Of a stretch of 64,000 bases of DNA, positions 52,035-60,479 are shown in pieces. The stretch lies in NCBI RefSeq assembly GCF_019449275.2, contig NZ_JAHZQZ020000012.1, positions 310,001-374,000 on the forward strand, given 5' to 3'. Position 1 is the stretch's first letter. Each line of letters starts with the position of its first letter. The notes below the pieces were generated by a model. It did no database searches and had not been told where the DNA came from. It saw only the letters and a program-made list of their open reading frames with translations. Both the position numbers and the translations under genes were made by a program. Source of the stretch: Microbacterium sp. HD4P20. Lineage in GTDB: Bacteria; Actinomycetota; Actinomycetes; Actinomycetales; Microbacteriaceae.

Positions 52035-52132
52035 CTCCACAGGAAGACCCTGCCTCCACAGGATGTTCGCACCGCAAGGTCTCCTGTGGAAGCGCGGTTC
52101 TCCTGTGGAAGCGCGGTTCTCGTGTGGACGAC
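52035..52132. repeat. Cluster of TCCACAGGA/TCCTGTGGA repeats
   Basis: TCCACAGGA occurs at about 52036 and 52055; TCCTGTGGAAGCGCGGTTC occurs twice in tandem (52083-52120), and a decayed CGTGTGGACG follows. It is the same unit as downstream of metH. The intergenic region 51934-52192 has no other feature than the -10 box (TACGCT) of the DUF885 gene. Confidence 0.75.
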
Positions 52133-52192
52133 GGATCGGCGGCGGGGAGCCGGGCGCGATGCGCCTCGAGCGGGCGCGCATACGCTGGATCG

Positions 52193-53872
52193 GTGAGCCA
52201 CCCCGACCCCGTGCATGCCGTCGCCGACGCATACGTGCGCGAACTCGCCCGCCACGAGCCGGACGCCGCCATGGCGATCGGTGTCGAGCCGCCGGGCCTA
52301 CCGGACCTGAGTCCCGCGTGGCTCGTGCGCCGATACGAGTTGCAGCGCGAGACGCTGCAGGCGCTCGACGAGGCGGGGCCGGGCGACGAAGTGTTGCGGG
52401 TGGCGCTGCGCGAGCGCCTCGAGCGGGAGCGTCTGCTGTTCGACACCGGCTTCACGCCGCGCCTGGTCGCGGGGCTCGCCACGCCGGTCCACCTCGTGCG
52501 GTACGCGTTCGAGGGGATGACACTGACTCCGGATGCCGCGGGCGAGACGCTCCTGCGCCGGCTCGAGGCCGCGCCGACCGCCGTGCGCCAGTACATCGCC
52601 GCCCTGCGGTGGGCCCGCGACAACCCCGACCGGTTCACCGGCACCGGCGTCGCCCCGGTGCGGCAGCTCGACACCCTCGCCGGGCAGGTCGAGGCCTGGA
52701 TCGACGGGGATTGGTTCGGGCAGGTGGCGGTGGCGGACGATGTGGATGCCGACGCTCGGCGCCGCCTCCGTGCCGCGGCGGACGAGACCGCTGCGGCTCT
52801 CGCTGAGCTCGCCACGCTGTTGCGGGATGAGTTGCGGCCCGTCGCACCCGCCGCGGACGGCGTGGGCGAGGAGGTCTACGCCGACCTTGCCGCCGGCATG
52901 CTCGGCGCCCGCATCGACCTCGACGACACGTACGCGTACGGGTGGGCGGAGCTCGAGCGTCTCGTTGCAGAGGCTCGCGCGCTCGCCGGGAGGATCGCCG
53001 GGCCGGCCACCGCCGCGAGCGGGAATCCGGTGCGGGCCGCGGCATCCGTTCTCGATGACGATCCGCGGTACCGGCTCGACGGCGTCGAGGCGATCCGGTC
53101 GTGGCTCACCGGGCGCGTGTCCGAGACGATCGACGCTGTCACCGAGGCATTCGATCTGCCCGGGTCGGTGCGGAACGTGGAGTGCCTCGTGTCGGAGGCC
53201 TCCTCGGGTGTCGTGTACTACACACCGGGCGCACCCGACGGCTCGACGCCGGGTCGCGTGGTGTGGACGATCCCCAGCGGCGTGCCGGTCGCGGCCTCGT
53301 GGCAGGAGGTCACGAGCGTCCACCACGAGGGCGTGCCCGGGCATCACCTGCAGTTCGTGCTCACCGCGTCGTACCCGCAGCTGCATCCGTGGCAGCGGCA
53401 CCTGTGCCATATCCACGGGTACGCCGAGGGCTGGGCCCACTACGCCGAACAACTCGCCGACGAGTTGGGGCTCATCCGCGACGACGCCGAGCGCCTCGGA
53501 TTGGTCCTCGGCCAGATCTGGCGCTCGGTGCGCATCGTGGCCGACATCGGGCTGCACACCGGCCGGCCGATCCCCGCGAACTCCCTCGTGCCGGAGCGGG
53601 AATGGACCCCCGAGCTCGCGCGTCGCATGCTCGTGGACTTCGCGCTCGTCGAGCCGACCCTCGCGCGATTCGAGGTCGACCGGTATCTCGGCTGGCCGGG
53701 CCAGGCGCTCGCGTTCAAGATCGGCGCGCGCCTGTGGCGCGAAGCGCGCGAAGCTCGGGAAGCGCAGCTGGGCGGCCAGTTCTCGCTCCCCGACTTCCAT
53801 CGAGACGCGCTGGCCTTGGGCCCCATGGGCCTCGACCCGCTGCGGGAGCTGCTGACCCGGAGCCCGACGTGA
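52193..53872 (+). CDS. DUF885 putative zinc metallopeptidase
   Basis: A 559-residue protein of the DUF885 family, related to M2/M3-type helical metallopeptidases. The zinc site is HHEGVPGHHLQ (HExxGHH, residues about 375-385), and a third ligand region is IHGYAEGWAHYAEQL (Glu). No signal peptide is seen, so it is probably cytosolic. TACGCT ends 6 nt before the GTG start. The long upstream open frame is read-through of the repeat DNA, not coding. Confidence 0.88.
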   Translation: MSHPDPVHAVADAYVRELARHEPDAAMAIGVEPPGLPDLSPAWLVRRYELQRETLQALDEAGPGDEVLRVALRERLERERLLFDTGFTPRLVAGLATPVHLVRYAFEGMTLTPDAAGETLLRRLEAAPTAVRQYIAALRWARDNPDRFTGTGVAPVRQLDTLAGQVEAWIDGDWFGQVAVADDVDADARRRLRAAADETAAALAELATLLRDELRPVAPAADGVGEEVYADLAAGMLGARIDLDDTYAYGWAELERLVAEARALAGRIAGPATAASGNPVRAAASVLDDDPRYRLDGVEAIRSWLTGRVSETIDAVTEAFDLPGSVRNVECLVSEASSGVVYYTPGAPDGSTPGRVVWTIPSGVPVAASWQEVTSVHHEGVPGHHLQFVLTASYPQLHPWQRHLCHIHGYAEGWAHYAEQLADELGLIRDDAERLGLVLGQIWRSVRIVADIGLHTGRPIPANSLVPEREWTPELARRMLVDFALVEPTLARFEVDRYLGWPGQALAFKIGARLWREAREAREAQLGGQFSLPDFHRDALALGPMGLDPLRELLTRSPT

Positions 53873-53934
53873 GGTTGGAACGACACCTCGGTTGAAACAC
53901 CCCCGCACGTGGTTCCTCGAACGACGGGGGAGGG

Positions 53935-55233
53935 TCAGGCGATGGCGTCCACGATGGGGCGGAACTTCACTCGCGTCTCGAGAAGCTCCGTCTCGGGATC
54001 GCTCGCCGCGACGATGCCGGCACCGGCATGGGCGACGACCGGCACCGTGTCGCTGAACTCCGCGTAGCCGCGCACCGGGCCGCTGCCGATCTGCGCGCAG
54101 CGCAGAGCGATCGCCCACTCGCCGTCGCCGTCGCCGTCGACCCAGCCGACGGGTCCGGCGTAGCGGCCGCGGTCGAAGGGCTCGAGCCGGCGGATCACCT
54201 CGATCGCAGCATCGGTCGGCGTGCCCGCCACGGCCGCGGTCGGGTGCAGCGCGGCCACCAGGTCGAGCGACGAGGCGTGGTCGGCGATGTCGCCGGCGAC
54301 GTCGGTCGCCAGGTGCCACAGGTTGGGCAGTTCGAGGGTGAACGGCTCGGCGTCGGCCCGCAGGTCGCGCACGTGCGGGCCGAGGGTGTCCAGCACGCTG
54401 CGCACGGCATAGCGGTGCTCTTCGATGTCTTTCGCGCTGTGCGCGAGAGAGGCGGATGCCGCGGCATCGTCGGTCGCGTCGGTTCCCCGCGGGATCGTCC
54501 CGGCGAGCACCCGCGCGGTCACGGCGCCGTGCGAGACGGTGACCAGCGTCTCAGGGCTCGCACCGATCAGGCCATCGACCGCGTAGGTCCAGGTGTCGGG
54601 ATAGTCGTGGGCGAGCGCCCGCACCAGGCGACGCAGGTCGGCGCCGGCCGGGATCGTGCCGACGAGGTCGCGCGCGAGCACGACCTTGTCGATCTGGCCC
54701 GCGACGATCGCGTCGACCGCGGCGCGGACCGCCGCCTGGTAACCCGCGGGAGCCAGCGACCCAGGGCCGAGAGTCCCCGACCAGTAGGGGCCGTAGGGGA
54801 TCGGCTCGATCACGGGCTCTTCGAGTCGGGCCGCCGTCGAGCGGATGCGCGTCACCCACGAGCGACCACGATGCCGGCCGACGACGGCCTGCGGCACGAC
54901 GAGCCGGCTGGTCGCGGTGGAGCGCTCGTCGAAGACGAAGGTGCCGAAGGCGACCAGTCCCGTACCCGGCAGCCCGACGGGGTCGTCCACCTCGGCCGCA
55001 GCCGCCTGCATCCGCCAGGACTCGGCGGGTGAGGGCGGCGAGTCCGGGTCGATGCCCGGCGGCAGTTCGGGGCCGCGTTCATAGCCGCCGACCTCGCCGA
55101 TTCCCACGATGCCGTCACCGCGACGCAGCCATGCCAACGGCGAGCGGGAGGAGGCGAACGCGAGCAGATCGTCGACGGGCTCGATCTCGCGGGTCTCGAC
55201 CACGAACCGAGGCAGGCCGTACGCGGGTGTCAC
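53935..55233 (-). CDS. menF: Isochorismate synthase
   Basis: Converts chorismate to isochorismate for menaquinone. The 432-residue chorismate-binding enzyme has DKVVLARDLVGTIPAG, the core GASPETLVTVSHGAVTARVLAGTIPRG, LHPTAAVAGTPTDAAIEVI and PVGWVDGDGDGEWAIALRCAQI. An anthranilate synthase is ruled out by the lack of a glutamine amidotransferase partner and by context; the name entC would apply if a siderophore cluster were near, which it is not. TAGGCT ends 6 nt before the GTG; it shares its promoter DNA with the divergent DUF402 gene. Confidence 0.9.
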   Translation of the reverse strand: MTPAYGLPRFVVETREIEPVDDLLAFASSRSPLAWLRRGDGIVGIGEVGGYERGPELPPGIDPDSPPSPAESWRMQAAAAEVDDPVGLPGTGLVAFGTFVFDERSTATSRLVVPQAVVGRHRGRSWVTRIRSTAARLEEPVIEPIPYGPYWSGTLGPGSLAPAGYQAAVRAAVDAIVAGQIDKVVLARDLVGTIPAGADLRRLVRALAHDYPDTWTYAVDGLIGASPETLVTVSHGAVTARVLAGTIPRGTDATDDAAASASLAHSAKDIEEHRYAVRSVLDTLGPHVRDLRADAEPFTLELPNLWHLATDVAGDIADHASSLDLVAALHPTAAVAGTPTDAAIEVIRRLEPFDRGRYAGPVGWVDGDGDGEWAIALRCAQIGSGPVRGYAEFSDTVPVVAHAGAGIVAASDPETELLETRVKFRPIVDAIA

Positions 55234-55239
55234 CCGTCC

Positions 55240-55249
55240 AGCCTAGACT
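55240..55249. promoter_or_regulatory. Overlapping divergent -10 boxes
   Basis: TAGACT at 55244-55249 serves DUF402 (+) and TAGGCT, reverse of AGCCTA at 55240-55245, serves isochorismate synthase (-). Each ends exactly 6 nt before its GTG. The start codons are only 22 bp apart. Confidence 0.7.
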
Positions 55250-55255
55250 CGCGGC

Positions 55256-55810
55256 GTGACCGACCTCGTCGTCCCTTCCCGCCCCGATGTCGGCACCCGA
55301 TTGCTCTTCCGGTGGCGCAAGTGGGACGGCGCCGAGCACTGGGTGCATGAATGCGTCTACCTCGGCAGCGACCGCTGGGGCGACTGGTTCGGCCAGCTCG
55401 CCGGGTGGCGCAGCTTCCGGCCGGGGCGCGACTTCCTCGCCGACGCGCCGAACGTCACCCTGATGCCGCCGGACGGTGATCACGTCGTCACGGTCAACCA
55501 GGCGCCGCCCGCCTCGTACCGCGTCTACATCGACCTCGCGTGGGACGTGCGCTGGGACTCCGGCCAGCCGACGGGGATCGACATGGATCTCGACGTCGTC
55601 CGCACGGTCGACCCGCGCAGGGTCTTCATCGACGACCAGGACGAGTGGGACGAGCACCGGGTCGCGTACGGGTACCCGCTCGACATCGTCACGCGACTCG
55701 AAGCGCTCGCGGTCGACCTCGAACAGAGGGTCACAGTCGAGAGCGCCCCGTTCGACGACGCGACGGCGGACGCGTGGCTCAGCCGCCTCGATGCCCTCGA
55801 CCTGCGATGA
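55256..55810 (+). CDS. DUF402 domain protein
   Basis: A 184-residue soluble protein of the DUF402 (FomD-like) fold: [70 protein letters not shown]. The central acidic motif DMDLDVV... resembles the metal site of nucleoside-phosphate phosphatases in this family, but the reaction here is not known. It is followed 47 bp later by menG, which has its own promoter. Confidence 0.85.
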   Translation: MTDLVVPSRPDVGTRLLFRWRKWDGAEHWVHECVYLGSDRWGDWFGQLAGWRSFRPGRDFLADAPNVTLMPPDGDHVVTVNQAPPASYRVYIDLAWDVRWDSGQPTGIDMDLDVVRTVDPRRVFIDDQDEWDEHRVAYGYPLDIVTRLEALAVDLEQRVTVESAPFDDATADAWLSRLDALDLR

Positions 55811-55857
55811 CCGTCGGCGACCGCGGACGGCCGGACCCGCGGCCTAGACTCGGAGCC

Positions 55858-56622
55858 GTGGCATCCGACTCCTCGGCCCCCGAGCCCAACCGCGCCGACC
55901 TGCGCAAGGATCCGTCGCGCGTGAGCGGCATGTTCGACCAGGTCGCGGCCCGCTACGACCGCACCAACACCGTGCTGAGCCTGGGCAACGACCGCTTCTG
56001 GCGCGCCGCCGCGACCCGCGCGGTCGCACCGCGGCCCGGTCAGCGGATCCTGGATCTCGCCGCCGGCACCGGCGTGTCGAGCGTGTCGCTGGCCGCCAGC
56101 GGTGCCGAGGTGGTCGCGGCCGACTTCTCGCCGGGGATGATCGCCGAGGGGCAGCGCCGGTACGGCGACAGCGCGCCGGGTGGCGGCATCCCGAATCTGT
56201 CTTTCGTGCATGCCGATGCGACCGCGCTGCCGTTCGGCGACGAGGAATTCGATGCCGTTGCGATCTCGTTCGGGCTGCGCAACGTCAACGACCCCCGAAA
56301 GGCGCTGCGCGAGATGCTGCGGGTGACCAAGCCCGGCGGGCGTTTGGTCATCGCCGAGTTCTCGCACCCGCCGTCGAAGACGTTCGGCGGGCTCTACCGC
56401 TTCTACAACGGCACAGTCCTGCCGATCGTCGCGAAGGTCCTCAGCTCGAACGCCGACGCCTACGACTACCTCAACGAGTCCATCCGCGACTGGCCCGACC
56501 AGGCCGGGCTCTCGGCCTGGATCCGCGATGCGGGCTGGACGGATGTCGCCTACCGCAACCTCTCGATGGGAATCGTGGCATTGCATCGGGCCACGAAGGC
56601 CGCGCTGCCGGCGTCGGAGTGA
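55858..56622 (+). CDS. menG: Demethylmenaquinone methyltransferase
   Basis: Methylates demethylmenaquinone to menaquinone; UbiE/MenG family, 254 residues. The N terminus [23 protein letters not shown] and SAM motif [12 protein letters not shown] are the family signature, with [11 protein letters not shown] and [16 protein letters not shown] downstream. The GTG lies 7 nt after TAGACT. It is followed 76 bp later by the polyprenyl synthase. The symbol ubiE is also used. Confidence 0.93.
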   Translation: MASDSSAPEPNRADLRKDPSRVSGMFDQVAARYDRTNTVLSLGNDRFWRAAATRAVAPRPGQRILDLAAGTGVSSVSLAASGAEVVAADFSPGMIAEGQRRYGDSAPGGGIPNLSFVHADATALPFGDEEFDAVAISFGLRNVNDPRKALREMLRVTKPGGRLVIAEFSHPPSKTFGGLYRFYNGTVLPIVAKVLSSNADAYDYLNESIRDWPDQAGLSAWIRDAGWTDVAYRNLSMGIVALHRATKAALPASE

Positions 56623-56650
56623 CGTGCGGCGGGCGTCGGGCGGTCGGGCG

Positions 56651-56680
56651 ATTCAGCTCGCTTCGCTCCGGCGACGACCG
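56651..56680. repeat. Decayed REP-like arm
   Basis: ATTCAGCTCGCTTCGCTCCG and the following GCGACGACCG resemble the arm of the repeat in metH and upstream of menA, but with more changes. It lies in the menG-polyprenyl synthase gap just upstream of the -10 box TAGGCT. Confidence 0.45.
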
Positions 56681-56698
56681 GGTCGGTAGGCTGGGGGC

Positions 56699-57754
56699 GT
56701 GACTCCCACAGCGCCGCGCTCGCACATCGCGGGCAAGCTGGGCCTCACCGATCGGATCTTCGCCGGCCCTCGGTCCCGCAAGCTCTATGCGACGGTGGAA
56801 GCGGGCCTGCAGCGCGTCGAGAGCGCGCTCGAGCGCGAGCTGCGTGTGACCGACGCGCTCGCCGACGCGACGAGCCGCTACCTCTACGAGGCTGGCGGCA
56901 AGCGGGTGCGCCCGATGCTCGCGCTGCTGACCGCGCAACTGGGCGACGGGACGACCGACGAGGTGATCGACGGGGCCACGGCGCTGGAGATGACCCACCT
57001 GGGCTCGCTCTATCACGACGACGTCATGGATGCCGCCGACAAACGTCGCGGCGTGCCCAGTGCTCATGCGGTGTGGGGCAACAGCGTCGCCATCCTCACC
57101 GGTGACCTGCTGTTCTCGCGTGCCAGCCAGATCATGGCGCGTCATGGCGAGCGTGCCATCCACCTGCAGGCCGACACGTTCGAGCGCCTCGTCCTCGGCC
57201 AGATGCACGAGACCGTCGGGCCCAAAGAGGGCGACGACCCGGTCGAGTTCTACCTGCGTGTGCTCTCCGACAAGACCGGGTCTCTCATCGCGGCCGCCGC
57301 GCAGGCCGGCATCATCTACTCCAACGGCCCTGCCGAATTCGAGCAGCCCATGATGACGTTCGGCGAGAAGGCGGGCGTGGCCTTCCAGCTCCTGGACGAT
57401 GTCATCGACCTCTCGGCCGACCCCGACGAGACCGGCAAGGTTCCCGGCACAGACCTGCGTGCGGGCGTCCCCACCATGCCGTACCTCGTCCTCGGTCAGC
57501 GCAAGGACGCCGCCTCGATCGACCTGTACGCACGCATCGAAGACGGCGTCGCGCGCATCGCCGACGGCGCCGACCCCGCAATCCTCGACGAGCCGCTCGC
57601 CCAGTTGCGCGAACACGAGGCGACCGCCGCGACCCTCGACCTCGCGCGGACGTGGTCTCAAGAGGCGATCGACGCCATCGCCCCCGTGCCCGACGGGCCC
57701 GTCAAAGAAGCACTGACTCGGTTCGCCCAGGCCGTGGCGGACCGTTCCAGCTGA
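56699..57754 (+). CDS. Polyprenyl diphosphate synthase
   Basis: Elongates the prenyl tail, probably of menaquinone, from farnesyl diphosphate and IPP. The 351 residues have both Asp-rich motifs: LYHDDVMD near residue 103 and LLDDVIDLSAD near residue 235. Actinobacterial homologues such as GrcC1 make long-chain tails; the chain length cannot be read here. The GTG is 6 nt after TAGGCT. It directly follows menG and precedes fprA. Confidence 0.9.
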   Translation: MTPTAPRSHIAGKLGLTDRIFAGPRSRKLYATVEAGLQRVESALERELRVTDALADATSRYLYEAGGKRVRPMLALLTAQLGDGTTDEVIDGATALEMTHLGSLYHDDVMDAADKRRGVPSAHAVWGNSVAILTGDLLFSRASQIMARHGERAIHLQADTFERLVLGQMHETVGPKEGDDPVEFYLRVLSDKTGSLIAAAAQAGIIYSNGPAEFEQPMMTFGEKAGVAFQLLDDVIDLSADPDETGKVPGTDLRAGVPTMPYLVLGQRKDAASIDLYARIEDGVARIADGADPAILDEPLAQLREHEATAATLDLARTWSQEAIDAIAPVPDGPVKEALTRFAQAVADRSS

Positions 57755-57820
57755 CAGCATCCACCGGTCGTGAGCTCCTCTCTTCTCGGCTCGCTCGACC
57801 GGCGCACTGAAAGGACCCCC

Positions 57821-59194
57821 ATGACCAAGCTCCGGCTGGCGATCGTCGGTGCAGGACCGGCAGGCATCTACGCCGCCGACATCCTGCTGAAGGCCGAGCG
57901 CAAGTTCGACGTGTCGATCGACCTGTTCGAGCAGCTTCCCGCGCCCTATGGGCTCGTTCGGTACGGGGTGGCGCCCGACCACCCGCGGATCAAGGGGATC
58001 GTCACGGCGCTCCGAGAGGTGCTCGACCGCGGTGACATCCGCCTGTTCGGCAACGTGCGGTTCGGCGAGGACATCACCCTCGAAGACCTCAAGCACCACT
58101 ACCACGCCGTCATCTTCGCGACCGGCGCGATCCGCGACACCGATCTCGACATCCCCGGCATCGACGCGATCGGCTCGTACGGCGCCGCCGACTTCGTCAG
58201 CTGGTTCGACGGTCACCCGGATGTGCCGCGCGATTGGCCCATGGAAGCCGCGTCCGTCGCCGTCGTCGGCAACGGCAACGTCGCGCTGGACATCTCGCGC
58301 ATGCTCGCCAAGCACGCGGAGGACCTGCTGCCCACCGAGATTCCCGACAACGTCTACGACGTGCTGAAGGACTCGCCCGTGACCGACGTGCACGTGTTCG
58401 GGCGCCGCGGCCCCGCGCAGGTGAAGTTCACACCGCTCGAGCTGCGCGAGCTCGGCGAGCTGCGCGACGTCGACATGGTCGTGTACGACGAGGACTTCGA
58501 CTACGACGACGCGTCCAAGGCCGCCATCGCCAGCAACAAGCAGGTCATGGTCATCGACCGGGTGCTCCAGGCGTGGCGCAAGCGCCCCTCGGCGAACAAC
58601 GCCGGGGGCGAGGCATCCCGCCGCCTGCACCTGCACTTCTACGCCAAGCCGCTGGAAGTGGTGAAGGATGCCGACGGGCGGGTCGCCGCCTTCCGCTATG
58701 AGCGCACGCGCCCCGACGGTGAAGGCGGGGTCATGGGCACCGGCGAGATCCGCGAGGTGCCCATCCAGGCCATCTACCGTGCCGTCGGCTACTTCGGATC
58801 GCCCCTGCCGGGCGTGCCGTTCGACAAGCGGCACGGCGTCATCCCGAACCGCGAAGGCCAGGTGCTGCGCAAGGACTCCAACGAGCGGGTGCCGGGCGTC
58901 TACGCGACGGGGTGGATCAAGCGCGGGCCGGTAGGCCTCATCGGGCACACCAAGTCCGACGCGATGGAGACGGTCCGTCACCTCATCAACGACCAGGGGT
59001 CGTGGTGGCAGCCGAGCGATCCGTCCGAGAACGCGATCCCCGACCTGTTGGCCTCGCGCGGCGTCGCGTGGACCGATCTCGAAGGCTGGCATCGCCTCGA
59101 CGAGCACGAGGTCGCCCTGGGCGCGCCGCACGAGCGCGCGCGCATCAAGATCGTGCCGCGCGACGAGATGGTCTCGATCTCACGAGGCGAGTGA
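57821..59194 (+). CDS. fprA: Ferredoxin-NADP+ reductase, adrenodoxin-reductase type
   Basis: A 457-residue FAD enzyme that passes electrons between NADPH and ferredoxin. It has the N-terminal FAD motif IVGAGPAGIYAAD, PYGLVRYGVAPDHPRIKGIV, the second dinucleotide motif VAVVGNGNVALDISRM, GRRGPAQVKFTPLELREL, and the C-terminal GWIKRGPVGLIGHTKSDA. These are typical of FprA. The frame can be extended to 57770; ATG 57821 has GAAAGGA upstream and matches the family N terminus. Possible electron source for the diiron/CDGSH operon, but no linkage is shown. Confidence 0.93.
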   Translation: MTKLRLAIVGAGPAGIYAADILLKAERKFDVSIDLFEQLPAPYGLVRYGVAPDHPRIKGIVTALREVLDRGDIRLFGNVRFGEDITLEDLKHHYHAVIFATGAIRDTDLDIPGIDAIGSYGAADFVSWFDGHPDVPRDWPMEAASVAVVGNGNVALDISRMLAKHAEDLLPTEIPDNVYDVLKDSPVTDVHVFGRRGPAQVKFTPLELRELGELRDVDMVVYDEDFDYDDASKAAIASNKQVMVIDRVLQAWRKRPSANNAGGEASRRLHLHFYAKPLEVVKDADGRVAAFRYERTRPDGEGGVMGTGEIREVPIQAIYRAVGYFGSPLPGVPFDKRHGVIPNREGQVLRKDSNERVPGVYATGWIKRGPVGLIGHTKSDAMETVRHLINDQGSWWQPSDPSENAIPDLLASRGVAWTDLEGWHRLDEHEVALGAPHERARIKIVPRDEMVSISRGE

Positions 59195-59217
59195 GGGCGC
59201 AGGCCTAGGCTGTGGCC

Positions 59218-60225
59218 ATGTCAGCGCCGCAGTGGGTTCCCGACGTCCTCGGGAAGCCGTTCTCGCAGCTGACCCTGCCTCTCCCTGTCGACGGGGAGGG
59301 AGGGCCGCTCACGGCGACGCTGGTTCGCAGCATCCCGAATCCCGTCACGTCGCTGTTCGCGTCGTTGCGCGACGTCGACGTGCTGTACGTCCATGGGTGG
59401 TCGGACTACTTCTTCCAGACCGAGCTGGCGCACTTCTGGACCAGCCGTGGCGCGCGCTTCTTCGCTCTCGATCTGCGGCGGTACGGGCGCAGTCTGCGCC
59501 CGGGTCAGCAGCCGGGGTACATCGACACGCTCGATGACTACGACGCCGACATCGAGGCGGCGCTGGCGGCGATGGGGCACGGGACGGCACAGACGGATGC
59601 CGCGGGACGGCGTCGCCTGGTGCTTCTCGGTCACTCGACGGGGGGTCTCACGCTCACGCTGTGGGCCGCCCGGCATCGCGGGCGTGCCGCGGCGCTCGTG
59701 CTCAACAGCCCGTGGCTGGAGCTGCAGCTGGGCGCGATCGGGCGTCAGGCCCTGGCGCCGCTCGTCGACATCCGCGCGCGACTGGACCCACGTGGCGTGC
59801 AACCGGCGGTCGACGTCGGCTTCTACACGCGCGCTCAGAACGAGATCGGGAGCCTTCCCGATGCTCCCGAGCGCGCCACGTGGCGCCCGGACCGTGGGTT
59901 TCCGACGGCGCCCGGCTGGCTGGCGGCGGTTCTGGACGGTCATCGGCGGATCGCCGCCGGCGTCGAGGTCGGCTGCCCTGCCCTGGTGCTGCTCTCTGCC
60001 CGGTCGACCCCGCCGCTGACCTGGAAGGAGTCGATGACCTCGAGCGACTCGGTGCTCGTGGTCGACGACATCGCCCGCGCGGCGACGCGCATTCGGTCGC
60101 TGGTGACGGTGGCGCGCATCGACGGGGCGATCCACGACGTCTTCCTCTCGCGAGCCGAGCCTCGAGCGGCTGCCTACCAGGCGCTGGACCGCTGGATCGC
60201 CGGCTACGTGGGCCACGCGGAATGA
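59218..60225 (+). CDS. Alpha/beta hydrolase
   Basis: A 335-residue serine hydrolase. Oxyanion region LYVHGWSDYFFQ, nucleophile motif GHSTGG, and His in GAIHDVFLS are present. It resembles S33-type hydrolases and could be a lipase, esterase or, since no menH is seen in the window, an SHCHC synthase, though nothing in the sequence proves this. TAGGCT ends 6 nt before the ATG; 23 bp separate it from fprA. Confidence 0.82.
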   Translation: MSAPQWVPDVLGKPFSQLTLPLPVDGEGGPLTATLVRSIPNPVTSLFASLRDVDVLYVHGWSDYFFQTELAHFWTSRGARFFALDLRRYGRSLRPGQQPGYIDTLDDYDADIEAALAAMGHGTAQTDAAGRRRLVLLGHSTGGLTLTLWAARHRGRAAALVLNSPWLELQLGAIGRQALAPLVDIRARLDPRGVQPAVDVGFYTRAQNEIGSLPDAPERATWRPDRGFPTAPGWLAAVLDGHRRIAAGVEVGCPALVLLSARSTPPLTWKESMTSSDSVLVVDDIARAATRIRSLVTVARIDGAIHDVFLSRAEPRAAAYQALDRWIAGYVGHAE

Positions 60226-60230
60226 GGAAT

Positions 60231-60250
60231 TGTCCCCCGAAGAGGGGACA
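60231..60250 (+). terminator. Hairpin after the hydrolase gene
   Basis: TGTCCCC pairs with GGGGACA (7 bp) around CGAAGA, 5 bp after the TGA. It has no U-tract, as is usual in these genomes. Confidence 0.6.
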
Positions 60251-60278
60251 GAGATGGTTCTACCAATCAGGTTAGGCT

Positions 60279-60420
60279 GTACGCGAGGCGTCCCCAGCGT
60301 CTCACGGGAACGAGCTACCCCAGGCTCTTCCCATCGTCGCCGAAGAGCCGTTCGCCGGGGGGTGGACGAGCGTGAAACCGGTGACGACAGGCCCCGGGTG
60401 TCCCCAGCACCCGGGGCCTT
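60279..60420 (+). ncRNA. Candidate structured small RNA with C-rich loops
   Basis: After a TAGGCT -10-like box (60273-60278), three hairpins can be drawn. H1: GAGGCG/CGTCTC, loop TCCCCAG (60285-60303). H2: GAGC/GCTC, loop TACCCCAG (60312-60327), which competes with an 8-bp stem GGCTCTTC/GAAGAGCC (60323-60349). H3: 12-bp perfect stem, loop TCCCCAG (60389-60419). All three loops share CCCCAG and could pair with G-rich Shine-Dalgarno sites. The layout recalls the actinobacterial 6C RNA, but loops have only four C. It lies between convergent genes; no protein frame is convincing. Confidence 0.5.
60389..60419. terminator. Strong 12-bp hairpin (also third hairpin of the candidate RNA)
   Basis: AGGCCCCGGGTG pairs with CACCCGGGGCCT around TCCCCAG. 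It can end transcription from the plus strand; the convergent fusion gene ends at 60480. Confidence 0.8.
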
Positions 60421-60479
60421 CGCCGTCCCCGGTGGGCTGGGAACCCTGCAGATCGTCTACTCGATGCCGGGGCGCGGTG

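Noticed and set aside
53935..55233. Anthranilate synthase component I
   Set aside because: The protein is short, lacks a trpG partner, and stands among men genes with isochorismate synthase motifs.
56471..59131. A frame of 886 codons antisense to the polyprenyl synthase and fprA genes
   Set aside because: No domain, and the sense strand carries clear enzymes; shadow frame.
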